From contig NW_019775635.1 in NCBI RefSeq assembly GCF_001039355.2, positions 1,456,048-1,520,047 on the forward strand: a DNA stretch of 64,000 bases. Direction: 5' to 3'. Every line of letters starts with the position of its first letter. Positions within the stretch are counted from its first letter, which is position 1. The translations under genes and the position numbers were made by a program. The notes beneath the pieces were generated by a model. It did no database searches. It was not told the DNA's origin and saw nothing but the letters and a program-made list of their open reading frames with translations. This document shows, one piece after another, positions 1 to 12,200 of this stretch. The stretch comes from Lingula anatina (Eukaryota > Brachiopoda > Lingulata > Lingulida > Lingulidae).

Positions 1-253
1 AGCTGTCCACAAGTTTGATCGTATCTAATTATCACATACTATGTCACCTTTTCATTGCTTATTTCATAAGCTTTTGCAGATATTGGAACAAGTCTTTAAT
101 ATTACAGGTGAGTGACATTACATTACATGGCGAAGTACTCAATCTTCTATTCACAGACAGATCAATTAATTTTGGTAGAGAATTGCTATGGGTATTGTTC
201 TCTATTCCTGAATGAACTCGCGACAAAGTACAAAGATAAAGATGAGTTCTTAC

Positions 254-3200
254 CTGCAATCCATTTTGGAAATCCTTCCATCCTAAAAGACCTCGCAGTA
301 AACGCAGTACGGCCATACCCTAGACACGGATAGAAACATGGACTTTGATATGTTTTCACAGATATATTTTACATTATTTTACCGTCAATGTAATGTTGGC
401 GCAATCTTTGAAATTTGGCCAATCAAAAATATGATTAGTTCGTTCTATTCATTTCGCTGTTGTATTGATATTTAGGTATTGTTATTATGCTTAAGCGAAA
501 AATCGGAATCGTTTTCGAAGTTCGCACGTCAATATTTTCTTTTAAGAACATATTTAAGCATAAAGCAAAATAAAACGCATTATAATAGAAATTATCGACG
601 AAAAACACAGAACTAACTTTATCGTAGGAGATGTGGTCAAAGAATTGGGGTATGTCATCCGGATCCTCAATCCTGGAAGAAACCGGATGTGACGTAGGGA
701 CTGAGTCCCGGATCATGACGGGGAAAATGTCATCGACTACTTGTAAATCAAACTGAAAAATATGAGCAATTATCTATGAATTATGACAGAAAGTCGTCAT
801 ACTCCCCAATATGAATTGAAAACAATACATTAATATCTAATTTCAACATACTGATAAGTATTTTAAAACATCTTTCAAGGGACGCGTCATTCAAGTACCA
901 TGTAACTACAAGCTTCAAAAGTTTGCTTTAGATTAAACTGAACAACCGACTGTAATTTAAGTGTAGATTTGCAAAGATAATATGCTAAACACAAATTATA
1001 CAATGAAATCAAACCAAAGATGATAAGCATCTAATAATTCGTTTTAGATTTTGTTGTCCAACAACTAATCCTGTGCTTACAACTTTCCAATCCGGAAACA
1101 CGTGGTCTAACACGAAGTACATGAGCGTGCTGGCGAACCCCTCGTTAAGCCAAAGGTCATCCCACCACTTCATGGTCGCCATATTGCCAAACCACTAGAA
1201 ACAGAAAACAGAAGTGGAAGGGACGAAATTTAAATTTAAATTTAAATTATATATTAAAAAAAAAAAATTGTCTCATTGAACGTTCACTTACTGTTCTCAA
1301 TATGTCCTAGAACATAATATTTTTCTCTTTTAATGAAAAATGTTCCTAATCTGTTCTAGGACATTCTGAAGGACTTCCCAAAAACAGTACTCAAACTGTT
1401 AAATTTATTACAGAACAACATTAGAACCGAAAAAAATACACAAAATGTTCTAGTTCTTAAATGAGACAAATTTTCGCAGGGGAAACAATCGTTTTCACTC
1501 GAGGCACGATGAAACGTCAGCCAAACTTCCCTGGGGTCCTTAAATGTATTCTCTGATTAACCTTTCATTTGTGGTGTGTCTCGAAGTTTACAACATGAGA
1601 GAGAGTGTGACTCGGCGTCATCCGGTATGTCAAAGCCAGAAAATATCAGCACGCTCAGTAGGCAACAAAAGCGTCTTTTTAACAGAGTCATTGATCTTCA
1701 TTAGTTTGTTGCCAAGAGTACATTACGCATTGATGGTAATAGGGTTTAAAAATGGTCTTATTCAACACGCCGTCTTTACTTGTATGTTATCATTGTAATT
1801 CTAATATTTGGCATCTTTTGCCAAACTTTAAGAATATTATCACAAAATAGTTTTTGAGCGTTATACGGACACCCACGCAATGTCTGGCCAACGATCTTAA
1901 TTCACACATAAAGAAACCAAATCATTCGCACATTATCAGCTTCTGTTATTTAATAGATCACAATAACGGTATGTGTTAAATGGAAAGAAATATTTTGGTC
2001 TTGCTGGCTCATCACTGACCAGAAGGTGTTATTGCTTGTTATTGTGAATGCTGATTCCAGGGCCCGCATCTGAGGCATTCTGGGTACTTTGCTGCCCAAG
2101 CAACTCCGACAGATCCAAAGACAACCCTATCCAGTATTTAGAAGGGTCTGCTGGTTGGCCTATACACAAGTTCAGAAGTGTCTCTATCCGTTATTTCAAG
2201 GAAGATCTGCTGGTTGGCACTGAATTAGTTTCAGAAGTGGTCCTATCCGTTATTTCAAGGGGGGTCTGCTAGTTGGCATTAAACCATCCGTACCATGTAC
2301 ACAATATGAACAAAAATATTTTACAATTTCTATAAATTTAGTCCTAAATTTTATGTTGCACAATCCTATCCTTGCATAGTAGCAGTGGGTTTAGTTAAGG
2401 GTAGCATGCCATATATAGTGTCAAAGTTTTTTCATTCAAAAGATCAGCTGAGCAGCCTACACTACTTACGTCATAATGCTGCAAAACGGTATTTATTTTA
2501 TCTAAAAGGTGAGGTGTACATTTTATCGACAAAAAAAAAATAATAAAAAAACTGACATTAGGTTAAACCTTCATGGTTATCAACCTAGTGGTGGTTTTTA
2601 ACTTTGAAATAAAGAGTCCTATCAAAAAACGTGCATACATGTACAGTCTTGTTCTTCACAGGTATCTAAATCATCCGCGAATTATTTTGCGATTTCCTTC
2701 AAACGGCTAGCCAGTACTTTTACAATGCTTTCTAAATAATAATAATGCGGGTTAAAGGCCGATTCAGCGCCGTGACAAAATCCAGGTAAGAAGCTCCCAA
2801 TTCAAGTTTTTTATTTAATAGCCAACCCAGCCGCTGCATATATGACGTTGGGAAATCTCATCTTCACTCGGCAGCTTTACTATTCAAGCTACCTCTTTAT
2901 TTCCTCAACCTCTATTTGCAGGATGGCAGGCTAGAGGACAAAATGAGATATTTTAACACGGTATTTGGTATCATCGGGCCAAGGCTTAAATCAACCACGT
3001 CACATTAGGAGGCAAGCCTTCTACCATTGTCACTACCCAGACGGTATATCTTATATTATCAATTTTGTGGGAATACTTCTAGTTCAGAAAGTATCTACTG
3101 GTAAAATCTTACACAATGTATAATGCCCAATAAAATGGCTCATTAGTACCTTACTCGATAGCTTTCCAAACATACACCAGTCAATGATACGCTTGAAAAG

Positions 3201-6200
3201 CAAGATATGTGCCGGCAGTCCCGCCAAAAAAGCCAAGTGCAAAAACAAAATACATTCCCTATGCTATAAATCTTATGAAATCTCTCCCGATACTTGTTCT
3301 GAAGGCAAGCCCCATAGAATAGATGATATATAAGAACTCCTGTTTCTCTGTTTGACCTCGCGGCTAAGCCAAAGAATGCGATATGGTTTATATTGTGTTG
3401 ATAATGTGGGAAAGATGAGGGGGAAATTTGTAGGTCTTCTTTGCTAAAGCCAATTTTATCACTTAAACGCTTTCACGGCTTCAGATTTAACACACCTGGG
3501 GGTTAAAATTATAAATAACGGGAAACGAATCCAAGACCCATGCTTTGTCATTTTGAGAATAAATGGTTTGTTGTAAAGACAGATTTTATGGAATTTAGTT
3601 GAGAACTTTTGAGACTCTCCCTTGGGCCTATTCTTTCAAACTGAATGGTGAAAAAACGCTATTCACATCCAATCATGTTTTATGTATATCAAAACAAAGG
3701 ATATTTTGGGAATTAGCTATAAAAACGTTGGGAAATAAATATCTAGAGGCTTCTTATTAAGTTCGAATAACCTGGCCATTGAAAAGCGAACAATTGCAGT
3801 GTGCGCTTTGAAATGTGTCTGAAAAGGATGTTCTTTTAAGCGATCCTGCGCTAGATTTGACTGCTGTATTCCGACGGGAAGTTAATTTGCTCCCTGCGGA
3901 TGCATTATGTTATTTTCTTATTCACTGAAAGAAGGCAGTAATTTGTTATTTCTTAGCGCGTTCAGTTCGTGCGATTTTGCTTGTTATTTCATTTTGGGTC
4001 ATCGCCTCATCTGAATGCCATGCCTCCAACCATCATCCAGATGTTCGGAAAATTCTATTGATAGATAAAGAAAACTAGAACCCTGACGTATGCAGCCTTA
4101 ATTCAATATAATAAAACCATAAGCACAAGTTGGTATACGCATAAAATTAGGTGAATTTTTCATCATAATTCGTTATATAAGCGTGAACATGTCAACAAAA
4201 CCGTGAAAAATGTATTTCATGCTTTTTTTTTTTTCTTGGACACGTCTCCCTGCTTGAGAAGCCGGGCCAATATATACCTACGGTATGAGCGACTTCATGT
4301 GCCATGACGAGAGCAATCCAGTACTTGGAGGCCACAGAAGAGTCGGTCGGGTCGAAGAGGAGCGCCGTCTCGCGGTAAAGGACACATCCCCAGTTCTCCA
4401 TGGCTCCTGCACTGAAGTCAGGGACTGCCACGTGGTCTTAAATCATGGAAAAAACAAAATATACGAAAAGGAAAATACATGTAATACACTTAAATTTAAA
4501 CAAACAAATTATCATAGCTCACACGTTTGAAAGGGACATTATATTCATTACATACTAAGTCATCCGGTCTTTGTTCGAAGTTGATATAGTAAATAATAAT
4601 ATACTGTATACGCATGCCATTTAAAGAATCTGGCTACTTATCTAACATACGTAAAAAAGTTGTATGGTTTAAGGTATTCTATCAAATGTATTCCCACAAA
4701 ATCTCTTTTTCCATGAAGTGATTGCAATTTTCTCCTAGTCAAGAACAAATTGCTCAACGCGTCCCTGCACTTGGATTCGATGATTTATACTTTTTAATCA
4801 CATAATTAAGTTCTAAATGTTTCCATTACCGTTTAGTCTGCCATGTCTTCCAGAACATTTCGGAAGGAAATATCGATAATCATGCACTTTTATTAAAGGG
4901 GGTTTTATCGTAAAAGGTCTGAATTGGAAAAGATAAGTGGCTTTGGGGGATATGTAGATAGAAGACAAGACTCTGGGACAGTTTCAAATGTGGATGGGGG
5001 CCTTTAACTGAAGAAGTGCAACCTTGAACAACCTGGAGATCCTGCATGGTTGACATATTTATTCATCCGTGTTTTGTATTACCAAACGCTTTTCTTGGTT
5101 AAGAGAAATGGGTCAGTCTGGGGCCGGTGTTTTTAAGCAATTAAGCCCAAAATTGAAATCTACTACTGTTGAATAAAACCCGTGTTTTCTTGCCCTAAAA
5201 CAGCCACAGCTCGTCATATTGCATAACCGGCTTTTGGATTAAAGTGGATTAATAATTCAATCTAAAAGTTTAGACCAATTTTCAATCTAAAATCATTTTG
5301 CAAAGCCGGTTCCTGGTTGGTTCCCCGCCCCCCCCCCCTTCTTCTTTTTTAGTAGTGCTTAACTCAGGTCTGATTTATTGCCGAATTACATACATTCCTG
5401 TAACAGAGCCCTCGTTACGATATCCTACACATTACGTGATGGGTATGTTAAGTTGTTCCTGCTGATTTATCATAGGTTGTATAACCCAGTACGTGATAAC
5501 AGCACTGAAACTATATTCCACTACACAAAGATCAAAGGGATTTCGTTCCGTGTATCAGATATGTGTCAAGATTGGTCAAGTAGTTAGGTGTGTACTTTGA
5601 AATGCTCTTCCTCTTACTGTTACAGACACTAGCTCTCTTCATGCTGTAGACTTTTGTATTTTTGTGTTAACAGTGTGAAGACATAGCTACGTCCTTTGCC
5701 TAATACCAATCCTCTTCAAACAGAGTTCTTGGTTCTAATCAAACCTGCCAGACGCAACTTTCGATATAAAAAGGTGTCTTGCTATCCAGGGAATGCATTA
5801 TTCGTTGAATTAACCATATAGTGACTGATTTGCGGTGGCCCACAAGTGCACTCCAAATTCCAAACGACACTCCCAATTCTAAACCTCACACCGAATACTT
5901 AAACTTCACTCTCAATTCTTAAACCTCACTCCGAATTCGTAAACCCCACTCCGAATTCGTAAACCTCACTCCAAATTGAAAAAGCTCACTCCGAATTCGT
6001 AAACCTCACTCCGAATTGAAAAAGCTCACTCCGAATTCGCAAACCTCACTCCGAATTCGTAAACCTCACTCCGAATTCAAAAAGCTCACTCCGAATTCGT
6101 AAACCTCACTCCGAATTNATAAGGTCAAATATACCGTCAACTGGTTAGCACAGGTTTTATACCACTGACAAATTGACCAATAGATGAGTCGAAAAAATGT

Positions 6201-9200
6201 AAAATGCTGGCCTGCCATGTGTAGACGAAGTGTTTTTACTAACAAAGAATGATTTGTTCCTGATACCATCTAATAAAGATATCTGCACTGTCACACCTCA
6301 GTAGTGAAAAGTGAAGACAGATGGTCGGTATAGGCTGAAGGATTTTAACAATTAAGATTTTGTACAATTTAGCAGATATTGTTAGAATCCATTCAATGGG
6401 TAAGGGTCTCTGAAATGTTCCTACAGATGAACATGAAACTTAACTGCATTGTATATTCCAATACCGGCTTTTATGAGAAGATTCATAAGAAATAGTGTAA
6501 CCCAAAGTCATCGAAAGCAACGTATATTTTTATTTTGTTTATTTGCATTTTTCGAATTGTAAGCATGAACACACCTACCGCCCAACGACTGTAATTGTTA
6601 AAAACGTTAAACATTACAAAAAGAATTCTACTTTTGTCGATCTTTAGCTCAGAAGTTTACAACACATGTACGTTTCAACATAATTAGTTTGCCAAATTGC
6701 CAAGCTATTCAAATAAAAAAGCAGAGACATGGGATTTAATTGCAAAGCGTTTCACGTGTCCAATCAGACGAACTGTTAACTTGCTTCCTGGCAGAAGAAG
6801 CATATGAAGTGGTGCTTCAAGAAAAAGAGATCAAGTGCACTTCTCAGTGAGGTTTGGAGTCGAGCTTTTCAGTTGAAACTGGATGAGTTCTAAGTGCCAG
6901 GGTGTACCTACAAATAACCGTTTTCCTGCCCCGGGAAGACATGTACACTGAAGTGCACTGGTACATGTGCTGGGACAGGTAGTGACATCTATGGTCCAGC
7001 GCAGTAGCATTTGTCATAAGATCTAATATTATAAAGGCATTGCCCCCATTCCCTTCATGCTTTATAGATAATTGTGATTGATTCTCTCGATTTCAATGGC
7101 TAATTTGAATAATGGGGCATATTTTCAGAATTTCACAAGTTTTTTCACTTTTATCTCATGGTATTAACGCTCTTTCGTCAGAAAAGGGAGAGGGAGGTTC
7201 AAAATCACAGGTAGAAATATAAACAGTTGGGAAAGTTTATGATATATGTGTTTGGGACATCCTACAGTAAAGTTCATTACAAAATGAGCAAGTGCGTGAA
7301 AGCGAACACTCATAAACAGATTTTCTTCAAGTAAAACCAAGCCACCGACTAACCACAAAATGACCGCAGTATGTCGCTAGGGTCTCTCACCTGCCTTTGG
7401 GACTTCTTCCGGTATCCCGAAGTAATCAGAAAAGAACTGGTATGCTTCCTTGGCAAACTCTAGGGCAAAGGCGGTCTGTTCGTATTTATCTGGTCGTGAC
7501 CAAATACGGATCTGAAATAATACCGAAGAAATGTTCACGTTCATGACGGAATACCAAACAGAAAAACAGTTTTTATATTCTCTCTCAAATTGTAACATGA
7601 CGCTTTATTCGCAGACACAATCATGGTGTTCATTGAGTTCTGCGTTTCCAATGCCGGCATATTTTTGAAGTAATTCAAATGGGATTCATTCAGAGGGATT
7701 AACACGTATCTCACCCTGAGTCCGCTGGGTAACTGAGTCTCTCTGTACGTGAAATCCGCCACAACGAACGCCAGTAAATACGTGGACATAGTGGGCGTGG
7801 TCTCAAATTCATCCTCTATCCACCCGTCCGGCAAGGTGGTCTGGACCCGGAGGGGCATGTTGGAAATTGCTTTATAGTCTAGAAAAAAATACGCAAGAGG
7901 TTTTATGTATGAGATAATACATCGTCACCCGAGTGTTATTTGGCACATATCGCAAGATAGTGGCAGTGAATTATTTGACACACATATCCAGACGAAATTA
8001 CTCGCATTTCACTGAAAAAAAGCCCTAAAAGCCAATAAAGCGTATATCGCCACGGTCACATAGCTTCTCTTTCATGTATTACTCCATTATAATATATCCA
8101 AGGCCCCAAGGCTTAAAGACGGGGAATGACAGGCGACATGCTGGTAGCCTGTTTGCTCGCATTCAGAGGTGTATGAATATTACCGAGCTATGACACAGTA
8201 TAGGATTTACTATCGTGAGCTTGGTTTTGTTCCCACGCGTGGCATATTGTTGAAGTATCCCTGGACTGAGACAGAGTCGTTCTCAACACACATTTTCAAC
8301 AAAGATAAATATGATCGTATGTATAGTCAGTCCTTAGAGTCCTAAATATGACGCGAATGCACCGGAGGGGGGGGGGCGTGCACGTGGGGGGGGGGGGGGG
8401 CGTGCTTGTGCTAGTTTCTGTTTGAAGGTACTGATTGATTCCAACATTTGTGAACGTATATGACCTTAACCTACCTCCGAGGTTGAATGGAAATAGTATA
8501 TGGATTTTATATCCCACCTGAGGTAAGCGTTCGTAGCCCCAAGGCCCTAACCTTTTGCTGCATTATCGTCTAATGGCAATTTACCGAATGAAAAGTTGTC
8601 TTAAAAACAAAAACACCTCGCACCAACTTAATAGCGCTGAATAGATTCTGTTAAGATAACATGTAATACGGAGAAATTTCTGTAATATTAGTGATGTTTG
8701 ATGTAGTAACTTTCATAATAAACTTTGTTACATTTCTCCTGGGGTTTCCGTTCTCACGTAAATCCAAACGTCTGTGATTTCACCAATTATGGCAAAAACG
8801 GAAAGAAGCAAATTATGAAGCGGCACAATTAGTTTTAGCAAACTATAAACAGACTTGTAGTTCATTGATTCGGAAGTGTAAGTCATGCTTTCCTAATACC
8901 ACACTATATGATACTGAGCATTTTATTTTTGTTTTTAATTTTCACATCATAACCCGCTGTGGTATTGATTCGGAAACCAATACGTCGTCTATAAAGACAA
9001 ACGTTTCCCATTACATCCTCCCTGTGGCTGTTGAGGTTACACAAACCGTAATTCCTCACAAAATGAACTCACTGTAGGCAGTACAAGAAAACTACCAGAA
9101 AATGCACAAACGCAATCTGTAAAACGTTTCATCTTTTCTGTCCCCTGGCGCTGGCCGACTTCCAACTTCTTGGCAAAAAAATTGAAAGCAATTCACAAAA

Positions 9201-12200
9201 ATGTTTCATATCTTTGATTCAACTGAGCACTAAACCGTTCAGGGGCGGTCCTAGCACAGAAGAAACGGTTGTTTATCCTTCAGACGGGATATGGCGTCTG
9301 ACAGTGGTCCATGAAAATAATAACTTGGTAAGAGGTTGGTGGTGATGAATTCTGTCCCGATTCTCCATACAAATGCAATTGTTCAAATCGGGTTTGGCAT
9401 CTTGGTCTACAAATTGGACAGCAGTATATTACCATAACAACATGACTTGAAGACAGCTTTTTATCTATGCTATCATGAAGTAATAAACGGTTGGTAAGAA
9501 CATTGAGGTATTGGGAGGGGCAGTTTATAAAAAGTTATCAGCGGTGGATGCTCCAACAAAGGCAAACTGGCGCGTGTTGGAATTCTACCAATTGCCTTTT
9601 TTTAAATCTCGCTACGCGAGTTGAATTTTTGCGTTGTTCTACACTTCATTTCTCAGGTAATCTTTGTGATAGTTGACATTTATACAGCTGATATCAGTTT
9701 GCTTTTTAGGTATCTTTTTTCTGCTTGAACAAGCACCTACTAAAACTAATATCGAAGTTCGGCTTTAGATGACGTTTCTAGATTATCAATGGAAATAAAC
9801 ATGCTTTTTGGGTTTTCCTTCTCACTGGCATCATGTCAACAGACACTGTTTTATAACCGGTATTTTTATCCTATTTGAAGATGTTTTGTTCCTTTGAACT
9901 TTAAATTGAAACCAACGCACGCAACAAATGAAATTCTAAACAATAGCAAAATGTCAGCTCTGTCTCGCTGGTGTAACTGTTACTTATAAAATGAAAATGC
10001 AAGGTCCACAGACAAAATGACAAACTTGTAAATATTTTACCTAGATTTCAATGATGCTCGGCTCCGGTAAATCACGAAGTTTAAAACAAATTAAATCGCG
10101 CTATCAGTGACGCATTCACAGAGTGGGCCATAATTATTTAAAGATGTATCTATCAATAACAAAACTGCTCTTGTATATTTTAAAGATAATTTGCAGTAAA
10201 CAATACGCTGAGAAAGCAACCACTCCACTTGAGTAGACGCGACATTCTGGACGTCCACGCGACATCGGGAGCGTTCCCTAGAATGTGCAATAACCCATTA
10301 TCTCACCTTGAGTGTGCTGAATCGTGACCGTAAAATTCGCCTTCATGTCCGGCTCGTCAAAGCAGGGAAATATTTTTCTTGCATCAACAGCTTGTAACTG
10401 GGAGACGGCGATATATCTGAAATCAATCAGCATCATTTTAAATGAGTGGATTTAAAGACGTGATTTAGTTTTTTAAGGCAACGAAGTTAAGGTTTGCGAT
10501 GTGCTACGTACATCATTAAATCATTTTAATGATTTTAATCATTTTATTAAAATAATCTGTTTAATTAAGACAGGTTGAGTAAAGACAATTACACCCAAGA
10601 AATTCACTGTTATTGGCGGGAACAAATCAGGTTTTCCCTATTTGGTCCTGTTTACAATTATCTAGTTGTATAATATCAAATTTCCTAAACAGTTTTCTTT
10701 TGTGTTGTTTAAACGGAATTGTTGAACACATAATCTGATTGCGTGTAAAACACATCTCAACAATTCAAAAATTTCAGCGATGCGGCGTAGTTATTTTTGT
10801 AAAATGGAACCTATTTAGTGAATTCGATAGTTGAAACGGTAACGGTGAAATAAAAAAAAATATTTGGAGCAGAATCGGCAAACATGAACAACAAAATATG
10901 CCCAAGAATGTATAGCAAAGGAATGGCTTAGGTTATAAATCTAAGCACTCATTCCCAATGAAAATATTGTTCTACAGTACATAGCTCGATCCAACTCTGC
11001 AGAGGCTCTCGCTAAATGCAATCAGATAACAGATTAACACACCTACTCCTGGTGGTGAGTATATACAGAAAAGTTGATGATTATTCTAGTACGTTGAAAA
11101 CAAAAGGGGGAGTGTTGATCTGTTAAATCAAGCCAGAGTCCCAGCGGAGTGGGATCGATCTACGTAGAACTATAGTTTCATTGGGAATGGACCCTAAGGG
11201 ATATTTACTCTTCTCTCAGCTGTCCAAATGACATATGAAATACGATGTATGGAAATTCACTTAATGCATGCTCCCAGCAGGTGGCTGTTCTCTCTACTTA
11301 GGGGTCATCACTTCACCGTGCCCTCGTCAGCCTTCTCCGTCCTCGCGCTCACCACTTGGGTGTTATTGTGAACGCTAAGTAAGTGGTCATAACTACCTGC
11401 TATCAATCTCTACTGAAAGGTGTCCGGAGACAGAAAGTGCAGGGTGAAAGTGCACTGGCCGGTCAGCGCGCGTGAAGCTATTAATCACTCTCTCCAGGTG
11501 TGAAAGCGACAGGTGAAAGGGCCAGGAAGTGATGGCACACGGTACAGGGATTTTCAATAGAATTGCACAACCCTAGAAACACATACTCTTCTTGGCAATG
11601 TGCTCAGAAAATAGATTAAGATTGGACTGGTTAATTTTCATTTTATTCTTTCATTTGCTTGTTTTAGTGTCACGGGTAACATTATATTAAACCAGTCTTA
11701 AACCAGAGCTTCTGTCTAAAAATGTATAAATTTAAAAATGTATATTATGTTAATCAGAAAAAATTAACTCTCGAGGATAAATTGGTTTATACTGTAAGAG
11801 AATAAAACGAAAGGAAAGTTATTGCCTGCAGATCAATTTTGAGAGATTTTTGAAATACAAGGCGTGAAGATAAGACATTACAGTGGCATTGAGACAGGCA
11901 CCTCGTGAGTTTTCACTCTTACGAGGCAATTTTAACTGACAGGGTCATTGGGCGGCTAAGACAGTAACTTCAATAAATCGATACATAGAGGCTCCCAGTA
12001 GCGACATCTTATCAGGTTTCTTCTCGTAAAAGTCATCCAAAAACTCACCAGCAATCGACTTCTACTTGTACTTAACTGGACGGTGACGTCAGCAGGTTTT
12101 CTGAGGAACGATGTTCGTCAAAACTCAAAATTAAAGGGGGGGGGGAGAGAATGTTTGCTCTGCAAGGGTTTTATATTTCTTACTCGAGCAGAAGAAAGTT

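Noticed and set aside
1-253. Next aminopeptidase exon
   Set aside because: The minus-strand frame after 254 does not resemble the expected M1 segment and starts with a normal donor (GTAAGA), so I treat it as intron.
5838-6117. Possible CRISPR array
   Set aside because: The units are contiguous with no unique spacers, and the DNA is from an animal nucleus. It is a minisatellite.
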